From assembly GCF_900114315.1 (NCBI RefSeq), contig NZ_FOSQ01000001.1, positions 970,202-1,034,201 of the forward strand: DNA of 64,000 nucleotides, written 5' to 3'. Below, piece after piece: positions 24,032 to 33,012 of the stretch (the stretch's first letter is position 1; every line of letters begins with the position of its first letter). The position numbers were made by a program, and so were the translations under genes. A model generated the notes under the pieces. That model saw only the letters and a program-made list of their open reading frames with translations, had not been told where the DNA came from and ran no database searches. The DNA is from Falsiroseomonas stagni DSM 19981 (lineage in GTDB: Bacteria; Pseudomonadota; Alphaproteobacteria; Acetobacterales; Acetobacteraceae).

Positions 24032-25291
24032 TCAGCCCCGCCGCGCGCCTCGCAGCGCCAGCCAGCAGGCGCTGCCCGTCGCCGCCATGGTCAGCGCCGT
24101 GCCGATGCCCGCGCCGTATTCCACCAGCCCGACGACGAAGGTCATCAGCGCGCCGAAGCCCATCTGCAACGCGCCGACCAGGGAGGAGGCGGTGCCCGCC
24201 AGCTGCGGCTTGGCGCTCAGCGCGCCGGCGATGGCGTTGGGCTGCGTCATGCCGTTGCCGACGCCGACCAGCACCATGGGCACGAAGAACACCAGGATAT
24301 GCGGCGGGAAGGCCAATTGCCCGACCACGGCGCCGATGGAGCCCACCACGGTGATCATCGTGCCCACGCTGAGCATCCGGAGGATGCCGAGGCGCTTGGA
24401 CAGCACCCCCGCCAGCCAATTGCCCGCCGCGAAGAAGACGGAAATGGCGGCGAATCCGATGGCGAACTGCACCGGCGTGTAGCCCATGCCCTGCACCACG
24501 ACATAGGGCGCGCCGCCGAGGAAGGCGAAGAACACGCCGGTGGCGCAGGCCGTCAGCGCCGCATAGGCGCGGAAGACGGGAATGGCCCAGAGGCTGCGAT
24601 AGGCCGCGAGGATGGCGAACAAGCCGGGCAGTGGCTGCGGCGCGGGCAGCGTCTCCGGCAGGCGCTTCCAGGCGACCAGCGCCAGCGGCAGGCCGAAGAC
24701 CAGGCAGGCCCACATGCTGGCCCGCCAGCCCAGCGTCTGGTCGAGGTAACTGCCCAGCAGCGGCGCCAGCATCGGCGCGATGGTCATGCCCATGGTGACG
24801 TAGCCGAGGACGGAGGCCGCCTGGTCCCGCGCCCAGACATCGCGGATGACGGCACGCGCCAGCACCACGCCGGCGCAGGCGCCCATGGCCTGGAAGGCGC
24901 GGGCGATGACCAGCCAGCCGATCCCCCCCGCCATGGCCGCGCCGAGGGAGGCGACGGCATAGAGCGCCAGCCCCCCCATCAGCAGCGGTCGCCGCCCGAA
25001 GCGGTCCGACAGCGGCCCGTAGATCAACTGCCCGACGCCGACCGACAGCAGATAGAGCGTGACCGTGAGTTGCACGGCCGCGGTGGAAGCGCCGAAATCC
25101 CGCCCCATGGAGGGCAGGGACGGCACCAGCACCTGCATGGTGAAGGGCCCGATGGCGATCATCGCGACCAGGAGCCAGATCGGCGGGCGGGGTTTCGTCG
25201 GATCGGCCGAAACACCCGGCGCGCCAGGGAGGGGCATCGTGGCCGGGGGCGGCTGGGGGTTCTGCGTGTTCACTGGCACCAGACTAGGCAC
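24032..25291 (-). CDS. Bcr/CflA-family MFS exporter
   Basis: A 419-residue drug:H+ antiporter-like facilitator with 12 helices. Motifs include IAIGPFTMQVLVPSLPSMGRDF in helix 1, the loop GPLSDRFGRRPLLMGG, the helix 4 RAFQAMGACAGVVLARAVIRD and the helix 5 TIAPMLAPLLGSYL that is typical of Bcr-type exporters. It would export a toxic or excess small molecule from the cytosol. The first 30 residues are hydrophilic and the start could be further in (for example at 25237). It is downstream of pyrD and the HAD gene on the same strand with a 67-bp gap. Confidence 0.88.
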   Translation of the reverse strand: MPSLVPVNTQNPQPPPATMPLPGAPGVSADPTKPRPPIWLLVAMIAIGPFTMQVLVPSLPSMGRDFGASTAAVQLTVTLYLLSVGVGQLIYGPLSDRFGRRPLLMGGLALYAVASLGAAMAGGIGWLVIARAFQAMGACAGVVLARAVIRDVWARDQAASVLGYVTMGMTIAPMLAPLLGSYLDQTLGWRASMWACLVFGLPLALVAWKRLPETLPAPQPLPGLFAILAAYRSLWAIPVFRAYAALTACATGVFFAFLGGAPYVVVQGMGYTPVQFAIGFAAISVFFAAGNWLAGVLSKRLGILRMLSVGTMITVVGSIGAVVGQLAFPPHILVFFVPMVLVGVGNGMTQPNAIAGALSAKPQLAGTASSLVGALQMGFGALMTFVVGLVEYGAGIGTALTMAATGSACWLALRGARRG

Positions 25292-25358
25292 CGCCGCCCG
25301 CCTGCGCAGGGGCCATATTTCGCAGGTCGCCCCCGCGCCGGGCGGGAAGCGTGCCCCG

Positions 25359-26222
25359 CTACCAGCGCAGCCCGGTCAGGGCGGCGACCGGCGTCACGCC
25401 CTCCGCCGCCGCCACCGCGGCCAGGCGGTCGGAATCCGGCGCCTCGCCATGGGCATGGGCGGCGAGTCCGGTCAGCGCCCAGACCGCATCGATCCCCGCG
25501 GCTTGAGCCCCGGCCAAATCCGTGTGCGGGCTGTCCCCGATCGCGACCAGACGCGCGCGATCGGCGATGCCCAGAGCCTCCATCACCGGGTCATAGACCG
25601 CGGGGTCCGGCTTGCCGATCTCGATCGCCTTAGGGCCGCCGAGGGTGACATAGAGGTCGGCCAGCGCGCCGGCACAGATGATGTGGCGGTCGCCCACCAT
25701 CACATGCCGGTCCGGGTTCACGCAGACCATGGGCAGGCCGCGTGCCGCGCAGGGGGCGAGCTGCGCCGCATAGGCGCCCGCATCCTCCGCCCCCCGATCC
25801 GGATCGGGGCCGGTGTTCAGGACGAAATCGGCCTGGTCGAGATCGGCCACGATGGTGACGCCGCTGTCCCGCACCACGGAGAGATCCCGTTCCGGCCCGA
25901 TATGGATCGCTCGCGTGCCGAGCGCGGCGAAGGCCGGCGTGTCCCGCCGCGCCAGGTGCCGCCAGGCGATCTCGCCGGAGGTGACGATGGCGGTCCAATG
26001 GGCGGAATCGAGCCCCATGCCGGTCAGCAATTCATGCACCACGAAGGACCGGCGCGGCGCGTTGGACAGGAAGACGATCCGCTTCCCCTGCTCCGTCAGC
26101 CGGGCCAGCGCATCCGCCACGCCGGGATAGGGGCGCCGGCCATCATGCACGACGCCCCAGATGTCGAGGATGAAGCCGTCATAGCGCGGCGCCAGGCTCC
26201 GCACGCCATCGAGGATCTTCAT
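25359..26222 (-). CDS. HAD-superfamily IIA hydrolase (TIGR01459-like)
   Basis: A 287-residue phosphatase-fold protein. HAD motif I appears as GFILDIWGVVHDG (the nucleophile Asp is DIWG with the second Asp replaced by the V-HDG variant), motif II is FLSNAP, and motifs III/IV are in EIGKPDPAVY and AIGDSPHTDLAGA. It belongs with the NagD/pyridoxal-phosphatase-like subclass IIA that is encoded next to pyrD in many alphaproteobacteria. The substrate is unknown. Its ATG overlaps the pyrD stop by 4 nt. Confidence 0.9.
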   Translation of the reverse strand: MKILDGVRSLAPRYDGFILDIWGVVHDGRRPYPGVADALARLTEQGKRIVFLSNAPRRSFVVHELLTGMGLDSAHWTAIVTSGEIAWRHLARRDTPAFAALGTRAIHIGPERDLSVVRDSGVTIVADLDQADFVLNTGPDPDRGAEDAGAYAAQLAPCAARGLPMVCVNPDRHVMVGDRHIICAGALADLYVTLGGPKAIEIGKPDPAVYDPVMEALGIADRARLVAIGDSPHTDLAGAQAAGIDAVWALTGLAAHAHGEAPDSDRLAAVAAAEGVTPVAALTGLRW

Positions 26223-27283
26223 CGCACATCCACGCCCACGGCTTCGGCGACGCTGGAGAAACCCTCGCGCCGCATCGCCGCGGCCAGTTCGCGCTTGATG
26301 CGCGGGATCAGCGCCGGCCCGTCATAGGCGAAGGCGGCGTAGAGCTGCACCAGGCTGGCGCCGGCCTTGATCTTCTCCAGCGCATCGGCGCCGGAACCCA
26401 CGCCGCCGCAGCCGATCAGCGTCAGGCGCCCCTGCGTCACGCGCGCGACGCGCTTGAGGAGCTCCGTCGAGGCTTCGCGCAGCGGCGGGCCGGACAGCCC
26501 CCCGGCCTGCGACTTCAGTGCGGATCGCAGCGGCGCCGGGCGGGCGATGGTGGTGTTGGAGACGATGAGGCCCTGGATGCCGTGCAGCAGCGCCGATTCG
26601 ACGATGGGCTCGACCGCGCCCGGCGACAGATCCGGCGCGATCTTCACCAGGATCGGCGGGCGCGGGCCGGCGATGGCGTCCCGCGCCGCCGCCAGCGCCG
26701 CCAGGATGTCCCGCAGCTGCTGCTCCCCCTGCAGGTCGCGCAGCCCCGGCGTGTTGGGGGAGGAGACGTTGACGGCGACATAAGCGGCATGGGGGGCGAC
26801 GGCGGTGTAGAGCGCGGGATAGTCCCGCAGGGGCGCCGCGCCTTCCTTGTTGATGGCGATGTTGCAGCCCAGCACGGCGGGCCGGGGGTTCGGCAGATGG
26901 GCGAGGCGCGCCAGGAAGGGCGCCAGGCCAGCATTGTTCATGCCCATGCGGTTGATCACCGCCCGGTCCTCCACCAGGCGGAACAGCCGGGGCTTCGGAT
27001 TGCCGAATTGCGGCTTGGGCGTCACCGACCCCGCTTCGACGAAGCCGAAGCCGAGGCGCATCAGCGGCGCGATGGCCACCGCCGATTTGTCGAAGCCGGC
27101 GGCCAGCCCGATCGGGTTGCGGAAACGGATGCCAAGCGCCTCCGTGGCCAGGATCGGATCGTCCGGGGACCGGTCGGCGCCGGCCAGGCCGAAGCGCAGC
27201 GCGCGCAGCGCCAGGTCATGCGCGCGTTCGGGATCGATGCCGCGCATCAGCGGCATGAGGGTCGAGGCTATGCGGGGGGTCAT
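26219..27283 (-). CDS. pyrD: Dihydroorotate dehydrogenase (quinone), class 2
   Basis: A 354-residue FMN enzyme of pyrimidine synthesis that oxidises dihydroorotate to orotate and passes electrons to the quinone pool at the inner membrane. Class 2 features: an N-terminal amphipathic extension, LAAGFDKSAVAIAPLMRLGFG, VEAGSVTPKPQFGNPKPRLFR, NRMGMNNAG, and the catalytic-base serine in NVSSPNTPGLR, followed by the FMN-phosphate loop GCGGVGSGADALEKI. The frame is open up to 28189, but the ATG at 27283 gives the standard length. Coupled to the HAD gene downstream. Confidence 0.95.
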   Translation of the reverse strand: MTPRIASTLMPLMRGIDPERAHDLALRALRFGLAGADRSPDDPILATEALGIRFRNPIGLAAGFDKSAVAIAPLMRLGFGFVEAGSVTPKPQFGNPKPRLFRLVEDRAVINRMGMNNAGLAPFLARLAHLPNPRPAVLGCNIAINKEGAAPLRDYPALYTAVAPHAAYVAVNVSSPNTPGLRDLQGEQQLRDILAALAAARDAIAGPRPPILVKIAPDLSPGAVEPIVESALLHGIQGLIVSNTTIARPAPLRSALKSQAGGLSGPPLREASTELLKRVARVTQGRLTLIGCGGVGSGADALEKIKAGASLVQLYAAFAYDGPALIPRIKRELAAAMRREGFSSVAEAVGVDVR

Positions 27284-27358
27284 CGCCGCGGCTTGTGCCC
27301 CGGCGCGCGGGGAATGGGAAGCGGGAAGGTCGCGCAAGGCTGTGCTGCGCTTCAGGCG

Positions 27359-28270
27359 ATGGACAGCGCCGCGAACGGCGGCCAGAAGGGCGCCTGGAAT
27401 CCCGGGGGGAAAGGCGTGCGCGGTCCCGCGCTGATGTTCGGCGCGATCCTGCTGTTCGGCGTGCTGGATGCCAACAGCAAGCTGCTGGCCGACCACCATG
27501 CGATGGCGCAGGTGCTGCTGGTGCGATTCGTCGTGCTGCTGGTCCTGGTGCTGCTGCTGCTTCCCGTCGCGCCCCGGCTGATGGGGAGGCTCTCCACCCG
27601 CCATCCCTGGCTGAATGCGGGCCGCGCGCTGGCCATGCTCGGCAGCGCGGCGTTCTTCTTCCTGGCCTTCCGCGACCTGCCGCTGGTGGAGGGCTACCTG
27701 GTCTTCTTCACCGCGCCGCTGATCGTGCTGCTGGCCTCCGCCCTGTTCCTGCGGGAAAGGGTCTCGCCACTCGCCTGGGTGTGGTGCGCGGTGGGGTTCG
27801 GCGGCGTGGCGATGGCGCTGGCGCCGGGCTTCGCCAGCGGGCTCGGCAGCGGGCCCTTGAGTGGCTACCTCTACGCGCTCTGCGGGACGGGCACCTATTC
27901 CGCCGTCTTCATCCTGAACCGGCAGCTGCGGGATGAGCCCGGGATCGCCCGCGTGCTGTTCTGGCCGGCGCTGCTGGGGCTGCTGCTGATGGCCCCCTTC
28001 GGCATCGCCGAATGGCAGCCGCCGACGGCGATGGGCTGGGCCCAGATGATCGCCGCGGGGATGACGGTGGCGGGGGCGACGGTGATGATCGCGGAAGCCT
28101 TCCGCCACGCCCCGGCCGCGCGGCTGGCGCCGATCAGCTACACCGGCATCATCTGGTCGGTCGCCTTCGATGCGCTGTTCTGGGGCCACGCGCCCGCGCT
28201 GGTCACGCTGGCGGGCGCGGGGCTGGTGGTGCTGGCCTGCGTGATGAGCGAGCGGGTGGCGCGGCGGTAG
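27359..28270 (+). CDS. EamA-family (DMT) transporter
   Basis: A 303-residue membrane protein with about ten helices and two EamA repeats. The first repeat runs from ALMFGAILLFGVLDANSK to FLRERVSPLAWVWCAVGFGG, the second from YLYALCGTGTYSAVFILNR to FWGHAPALVTLAGAGLVV. DMT exporters move amino acids, nucleosides or similar metabolites out; the substrate is unknown. The frame opens far upstream, inside pyrD antisense; the ATG at 27359 is the first with a sensible N-terminus though its ribosome site (CAGG) is weak. Its stop abuts the stop of the MBL gene directly (TAG|CTA). Confidence 0.85.
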   Translation: MDSAANGGQKGAWNPGGKGVRGPALMFGAILLFGVLDANSKLLADHHAMAQVLLVRFVVLLVLVLLLLPVAPRLMGRLSTRHPWLNAGRALAMLGSAAFFFLAFRDLPLVEGYLVFFTAPLIVLLASALFLRERVSPLAWVWCAVGFGGVAMALAPGFASGLGSGPLSGYLYALCGTGTYSAVFILNRQLRDEPGIARVLFWPALLGLLLMAPFGIAEWQPPTAMGWAQMIAAGMTVAGATVMIAEAFRHAPAARLAPISYTGIIWSVAFDALFWGHAPALVTLAGAGLVVLACVMSERVARR

Positions 28271-28930
28271 CTACCGCGGCAGGAAGGGATTGGTCCGCCG
28301 TTCCTCGCCGAAGGTGGACCCCGGGCCATGGCCGCAGAGGAAGCGCATCTCGTCCCCCAGCGGCAGCAGTTTGGTGACGATGGAGCGGATCAGCGCCTCA
28401 TGGTCGCCATAGGCGAAATCGGTGCGGCCGATGGAGCCGCGGAACAGCACATCCCCCACCACCGCGAAGCCGAGCGCCACGGAGGTGAAGACCACATGCC
28501 CCGGCGCATGGCCCGGGCAGTGCAGCACGTCGAAGGGCTGGCCGGCGATGGAGACCGTGTCCCCCTCCTCCAGCCAGCGATCCGGCGTCACGGATTGCAG
28601 CTCCGGCGCGCCGTATTGGGCGCCCTGGGCGGGGATATTGGCCAGCAGCGGCGCATCGTCGCGGTGCGGGCCCTCCACCGGCACCGGCGTGCCCTGCTTC
28701 GCCTCCAGCGCCGTCTTCAGGCCAGCGGCACCGCCGGCATGGTCGAGGTGGCCATGGGTGATGAGGATGCGGTCCACCGTGCAGCCCGCACGCTCGATCG
28801 CGGCCAGGATGCGCGGCACGTCGCCGCCGGGGTCGATCACCGTGCCGGTCCCGCTCTCCGCGTCCCAGACGAGGGCGCAGTTCTGCTGGAAGGGGGTGAC
28901 CTGGATCTGGGCGGCTTGCAGCTTGGGCAT
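28271..28930 (-). CDS. MBL-fold hydrolase (glyoxalase II-like)
   Basis: A 219-residue metallo-beta-lactamase-fold protein. The metal site is THGHLDHAGG, with the further ligands in CPGHAPGH, VGDVLFRGSIGRTDF and CGHGPGST. This pattern and size match the short glyoxalase II type (YcbL/GloC), which hydrolyses S-lactoylglutathione or a related thioester. It starts 31 bp after the BLUF stop and reads the same way, and its stop codon touches that of the convergent EamA gene. Confidence 0.9.
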   Translation of the reverse strand: MPKLQAAQIQVTPFQQNCALVWDAESGTGTVIDPGGDVPRILAAIERAGCTVDRILITHGHLDHAGGAAGLKTALEAKQGTPVPVEGPHRDDAPLLANIPAQGAQYGAPELQSVTPDRWLEEGDTVSIAGQPFDVLHCPGHAPGHVVFTSVALGFAVVGDVLFRGSIGRTDFAYGDHEALIRSIVTKLLPLGDEMRFLCGHGPGSTFGEERRTNPFLPR

Positions 28931-28961
28931 GGCGGAGGGGTGCCGCGACCGTCGCCTCGCG

Positions 28962-29378
28962 TCAACCGGACGCGGCGCCCTCCCGCGGTTCGCTGGCGAT
29001 GCGGGCGAAGGCGCGGCGGGCTTCCTCGGCGGAGGCCGCGCCGGGCGCGCCGGCGCGCACCTCCTCCCGGTTCCACATCCAGGACCGTGCCGGGTCCTCC
29101 AGCATGTCCCAGTCGGGGAAGCTGCGGAACGGCGCGTCCCCGCACCACAGCAGCGTCACCTCGATATGGCGGTCATCGCGCAGGATGCGGCCGAAGGTGG
29201 CCGTGACCTTGCTGCGCGGGCCTTCCAGCATCTGCATGAACAGGTCGTTGCGGCAGATCAGCGCGCCCGTGATGCCATCCGCCCGGTTGCGGCGGCGCGC
29301 CGTCATCAGGATGTCGTCCAGCGTGTCCCCGCTGAAGCCGAAGGGGCGGGAGGCGTAGATCAGCTGCATCAGGCGCAT
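28962..29378 (-). CDS. BLUF-domain blue-light photoreceptor (stand-alone)
   Basis: A 138-residue protein, essentially one BLUF domain. Starting at MRLMQLIYAS (ATG 29378), the flavin-photocycle residues fall where expected: Tyr8 in LIYAS, Asn31 in RRRN, Gln49 in FMQMLEG; RADGITGALI follows the Asn as in PixD/BlrB. The domain ends near residue 95 (FPDWDML) and a charged Ala/Glu/Arg-rich tail of about 40 residues follows, without a GGDEF/EAL or HTH output domain. The signal is thus probably passed by protein-protein contact. It lies 61 bp after mutL and 31 bp before the MBL gene on the same strand. Confidence 0.88.
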   Translation of the reverse strand: MRLMQLIYASRPFGFSGDTLDDILMTARRRNRADGITGALICRNDLFMQMLEGPRSKVTATFGRILRDDRHIEVTLLWCGDAPFRSFPDWDMLEDPARSWMWNREEVRAGAPGAASAEEARRAFARIASEPREGAASG

Positions 29379-29439
29379 GGGCCAGCGGTCCGGACGTTTC
29401 CGACAGTCTGCCCATGAAGCGCCGTCTGCGACCAGGGGC

Positions 29440-31278
29440 TCAGCGACGGCCGAACAGCTTCTCCAACTCCGCCTTGCCGAGGCGCAGGACCGTCGGGCGG
29501 CCATGGCTGCAGGTGGCGGCGCGGGGCGTCGCCTCCATCTGGCGCAGCAGCGCCGCCATCTCCGCCCCCTTCAGCCGCCGGCCCGCGCGGATCGACCCGT
29601 GGCAGGCCAGGCGCGCCACGGCGGCATCGAGGCGGGTTTCCAGCGCCATCGCCTCATCCATCTCCGCCAGTTCGGCGGCGATGTCGCGCAGCAGGGGCGC
29701 GGGTTCGGGATTGCCGAGCAAAGCGGGAAGGGCGCGGACCAGGATGGCGCCAGGGCCGAAGCCCTCGATCTCCAGCCCGAGGCGCGCGAGTTCGCTGGCC
29801 TTGTCCAGCAGGCGGGCGACGTCGCGGGCGGGCAGTTCCACCACGGCCGGCAGCAGCAACGGCTGGGCGCGGACGCCGCCTTCGACCAGCTGGGCGCGCA
29901 GCGCCTCATGCACCAGGCGTTCATGCGCGGCGTGCTGGTCCACCAGCACCAGCGACCCGTCCGGCGCCTCCGCGAGCACATAGGTGTCGAGGATCTGCGC
30001 CAGCGGCCGGCCGAGCGGCCCATCCTCCGGGAAGTCGGGCAGGGGTTCCGGCGCCGGCGCGGGGGCGAAGGCCAGCGGCAGGGAGGGGGGGCGCGCCCCG
30101 GTGCCAGGGCGGCGCGCGACGGGGCCGGCGGGCGGGCGCCAGCCCGGGAAGACGGGGACGGGCGCCTCCGCAAAGCCCGGGCCAGGGGCGACGGGGGGCG
30201 GGGGGGTGACGGGGCTGTAGGACGGCACCGCCACCGGCTCCACCGACCAGCCATCGGAGGCCAGCCCATCGGGCGCCGCGCCCTGCGCGCCCACCGCCAG
30301 GGCGCGGCGCAGCGCGGCGATCATCAGCCCGCGCACCCCGTCGGAATCGCGGAAGCGCAGTTCGGTCTTCATGGGGTGGACGTTCACGTCCACGGCCTCC
30401 GGCGGTACCTCCAGGAACAGCGCCGCCGCGGGGAAGCGCCGGGCCGGCACCAAATCCCGGTAGGCGACGCGCAGCGCGGTCTTGAGCTGGGGGTCCCGCA
30501 CCGGGCGGTTGTTGACGACGAGGTGCTGCGCCTCCCCGGTCGCGCGGTGATGCGTCGGCAGGCCGGCGAGGCCCGTCAGCGTGATGCCGTCGCGGGCGGC
30601 CTCCACCACCACCGCGGCGGCGGCGAAATCGGCGCCGAGCAGCGCGGCGATGCGGCCGGCGCGGTCGGATGGCGCCAGGTTCAGCGCGACGCGGCCATCG
30701 ACGGTGACGCGGAAGCCGACGCGCGGCCAGGCCATGGCCAGGCGCTCCACCGCCGTCACGGCGGCCTCGGATTCGGTGCGCGGGGATTTCAGGAACGCCC
30801 GCCGCGCGGGGGTGGCGTAGAACAGGTCCCGCACCTCCACCCGCGTGCCGGGCGGGCCGGCGGCGGGGGCGACGGGCGATTTGCGCCCGCCCTCCACCGT
30901 GATGGCATGCGCCTCCCCGCTGCCGTTGCGGGAGGTGAGCGTGAGCCGCGCGACGGCGCCGATGGAGGGCAGGGCCTCTCCCCGGAAGCCCAGCGTCGCG
31001 ATGCGGAACAGGGCCGCTTCTTCCGGCAGCTTGGAGGTGGCGTGGCGCTCGACCGCGAGGTCGAGGTCATCCGGCCCCATGCCGCCGCCATCATCCTCCA
31101 CCAGGATGCGGCCGATGCCGCCTTCCTCCAGCGTCACGGCGATGCGGGTGGCGCCGGCATCCAGCGCGTTCTCCACCAGCTCCTTCACCGCGGCGGCCGG
31201 GCGCTCCACCACCTCGCCGGCCGCGATGCGGTTGGCGGTGGTCTCCGGCAGCAGGCGAATCCGGGGGGCGGTGGCCAT
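29440..31278 (-). CDS. mutL: DNA mismatch repair protein MutL
   Basis: A 612-residue GHKL ATPase that links MutS recognition to strand removal. ATPase motifs are complete: ELVENALDAGAT, DDGGGM, ATLGFRGEAL, and GTRVEVRDLF. A Pro/Ala-rich linker of about 100 residues follows (TPPPPVAPGPGFAEAP...), then the C-terminal dimerisation/endonuclease domain with DQHAAHERLVHE, ACHGSIRAGRR and TCSHGRPTV, so it should be the nicking type found in bacteria without MutH. The ATG at 31278 gives the standard N-terminus IRLLPETTANRIAAGEV; the frame is open further upstream. yqgE is 106 bp upstream and a BLUF gene is downstream. Confidence 0.95.
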   Translation of the reverse strand: MATAPRIRLLPETTANRIAAGEVVERPAAAVKELVENALDAGATRIAVTLEEGGIGRILVEDDGGGMGPDDLDLAVERHATSKLPEEAALFRIATLGFRGEALPSIGAVARLTLTSRNGSGEAHAITVEGGRKSPVAPAAGPPGTRVEVRDLFYATPARRAFLKSPRTESEAAVTAVERLAMAWPRVGFRVTVDGRVALNLAPSDRAGRIAALLGADFAAAAVVVEAARDGITLTGLAGLPTHHRATGEAQHLVVNNRPVRDPQLKTALRVAYRDLVPARRFPAAALFLEVPPEAVDVNVHPMKTELRFRDSDGVRGLMIAALRRALAVGAQGAAPDGLASDGWSVEPVAVPSYSPVTPPPPVAPGPGFAEAPVPVFPGWRPPAGPVARRPGTGARPPSLPLAFAPAPAPEPLPDFPEDGPLGRPLAQILDTYVLAEAPDGSLVLVDQHAAHERLVHEALRAQLVEGGVRAQPLLLPAVVELPARDVARLLDKASELARLGLEIEGFGPGAILVRALPALLGNPEPAPLLRDIAAELAEMDEAMALETRLDAAVARLACHGSIRAGRRLKGAEMAALLRQMEATPRAATCSHGRPTVLRLGKAELEKLFGRR

Positions 31279-31324
31279 GACGAAGAGATGCGCCGGGCTG
31301 GCATCAGGGGCAAGCGCAACCCGA

Positions 31325-31380
31325 AATGCGGCCCGCCGGCAGTCCGGCGAGCCAAGCGCGCGCCCGGCGCTTGAGGGCAC
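31325..31380 (-). repeat. GC-rich double-hairpin repeat, copy B
   Basis: On the minus strand it reads TGCCCTCAAGCGCCGGGCG, a short GCGCGC palindrome, CTTGGCT, hairpin GCCGG-ACTG-CCGGC, and GGGCCGCATT. It equals copy A except for the first hairpin, which is shortened by about 9 bases. It lies between the yqgE stop and the mutL start. Confidence 0.7.
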
Positions 31381-31384
31381 GCCG

Positions 31385-31993
31385 TCAGGCGTGTCCGGCG
31401 AAGCCCGACAACGCGCCGGGGTCCACATGCAGCTTGCCGAGCGCCTGGCGCCACAGGTCGCCGGCATTCCGGCCGAAGAGCAGGCCCGCATCCGCCGGCA
31501 CGTTGAGCCAGGCATTCTGCTGGATCTCGGCTTCCAGCTGCCCCGGCCCCCAGCCGGCATAGCCCAGCGCCAGGAAGCCCTCCCGCGGCCCGCCGCCGCC
31601 GGCGATCGCCTTCAGGATGTCGACGCTGGCGGTCAGGGCCACATCCTCGCTGACCCGCAGGCTGCCCTCCGTCTCCCAATCCGCGGTGTGGAGGACGAAG
31701 CCGCGGCCGCCCTCCACCGGGCCGCCGGAGACCAGGCGGATGCGGCGCTGCGGCGGCACCGGGTCCAGCCCGAGCTGGCCGAGCAGATCGTCGAAGCTCA
31801 GCCCTTCCAGCGGCTTGTTCAGCACGATGCCCATCGCGCCCTCCGCCGAATGGGCGCAGAGGCAGATGACGGTGCGGGCGAAGCGGGGATCCTCCATGGT
31901 CGGCATGGCGACCAGGAGCTGGCCGGCGAGGTAGCCTTCCTCGACAAGCGGGACGGTCGGCGGGGGCGGGGCTTTGGGGGCGCGGCGTGCCAT
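31385..31993 (-). CDS. YqgE/AlgH family protein (UPF0301)
   Basis: A 202-residue cytosolic protein. The family core is intact: [56 protein letters not shown], and [23 protein letters not shown]. The biochemical role of the family is not known. The start at 31993 is chosen over the longer frame; it is the closest ATG to the conserved part. Divergent from the peroxiredoxin gene by 180 bp. Confidence 0.92.
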   Translation of the reverse strand: MARRAPKAPPPPTVPLVEEGYLAGQLLVAMPTMEDPRFARTVICLCAHSAEGAMGIVLNKPLEGLSFDDLLGQLGLDPVPPQRRIRLVSGGPVEGGRGFVLHTADWETEGSLRVSEDVALTASVDILKAIAGGGGPREGFLALGYAGWGPGQLEAEIQQNAWLNVPADAGLLFGRNAGDLWRQALGKLHVDPGALSGFAGHA

Positions 31994-32173
31994 GGTCCGA
32001 CAGAACATGGCGGCGCCCCCGCCGGGCCGCAAGCATGGCGCGGGGCGGCGGGCATCCCGCAGCGGCCTTCTTCCGGCGCGGCGGGAGTTCCATGGCGCGC
32101 CTGCATGGCCGCCGCGCATGGACGCGACCCCCCGATCCGCCGTATGTCAGAACCCACAGAGGGAGATTCCGCG
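31994..32173. promoter_or_regulatory. Divergent intergenic region yqgE / peroxiredoxin
   Basis: A 180-bp very GC-rich gap that must hold promoters for both directions. GAGGGAGA before the peroxiredoxin ATG is a good ribosome site. I see no OxyR-like palindrome and could not assign -35/-10 boxes. Confidence 0.3.
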
Positions 32174-32656
32174 ATGACGATCCAGGTTGGCGACAGCATT
32201 CCGGCCACGAAGCTCATGCAGGCGACGGCGGAGGGGCCGAAGGAGGTCTCCACCGAGGAGCTCTTCGCGGGCAAGACGGTCGTGCTGTTCGGCGTCCCCG
32301 GCGCCTTCACGCCCACCTGCTCCGCCAAGCACCTGCCGGGCTTCGTGACCCAGGCGGAGGCGCTGAAGGCCAAGGGCGTCGACACCATCGCCTGCATGTC
32401 GGTCAATGACGCCTTCGTCATGGGCGCCTGGGGCCGCGACCAGGGCATCACCGACCAGGTCGTGATGCTGGCCGATGGCTCCGCCGTCTTCACCAAGGCG
32501 CTGGGGCTGGAACTGGACCTGACGGCGCGCGGCCTCGGCCTGCGCTGCCAGCGCTTCGCCCTGGTGGCGAAGGACGGCAAGGTCACGCATGTCGCCGTCG
32601 AAGCCGCCGGCGCCTTCGAGGTTTCCAAGGCGGAAGCCATCCTGGCGGTCCTCTGA
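32174..32656 (+). CDS. Peroxiredoxin, Prx5/AhpE-like (atypical 2-Cys)
   Basis: A 160-residue thiol peroxidase. The peroxidatic Cys49 is in PGAFTPTCSAKHLPGF, the diagnostic Prx5 motif. A second cysteine in LGLRCQRFALVAKDG replaces the usual serine/lysine position and may be the resolving Cys. It reduces peroxides in the cytosol with glutaredoxin or glutathione. The ATG at 32174 with GAGGGAGA upstream is clear, although the frame is open far upstream. Its TGA overlaps the next ATG (TGATG). Confidence 0.93.
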   Translation: MTIQVGDSIPATKLMQATAEGPKEVSTEELFAGKTVVLFGVPGAFTPTCSAKHLPGFVTQAEALKAKGVDTIACMSVNDAFVMGAWGRDQGITDQVVMLADGSAVFTKALGLELDLTARGLGLRCQRFALVAKDGKVTHVAVEAAGAFEVSKAEAILAVL

Positions 32657-32925
32657 TGCCGCCGGCCGCCTACGCGCTGTTTGCCTGGCAGGCGGGCTGG
32701 GTCTTCACGCTGCGCAGCCTGCAGCTGGCGACGGACCCGGTCCAGGCGGCCTCCACCCTGACCGCCATGATGGCGGAAAAGCAGAAGGCCTTCGCCGACG
32801 GCGCCATCGCCGCCGGCGCGGCCATGATGGCGGGCGCCATGCCCGACGCCGTGGCCGCCGCTGCGCTGCGCCCGGCCCAGCGCCGGGTCGCGGCCAATAT
32901 GCGGGCGCTCAAGAACCCCGCCTGA
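32656..32925 (+). CDS. Small Ala-rich hypothetical protein
   Basis: An 89-residue helical protein with a Trp-rich N-terminus (YALFAWQAGWVFTLRSLQLA) and an Ala/Met-rich middle (MMAEKQKAFADGAIAAGAAMM). The composition recalls phasin-like or granule-associated helices but no family is recognised. Translation is coupled to the peroxiredoxin by a TGATG overlap, so they are expressed together. Confidence 0.65.
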   Translation: MPPAAYALFAWQAGWVFTLRSLQLATDPVQAASTLTAMMAEKQKAFADGAIAAGAAMMAGAMPDAVAAAALRPAQRRVAANMRALKNPA

Positions 32926-33012
32926 GACCCGCGCCGCCACGCGCCTGTCCGGCTCCTCGCCGGCCGATGTCCCGTGCCTACCGTGCCATCGGCCCTTCGA
33001 GGAGTGCCCGCC

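Noticed and set aside
26582-27358. Long N-terminal extension of the EamA transporter
   Set aside because: It is the antisense of pyrD and lacks membrane or domain character; the protein proper begins at 27359.
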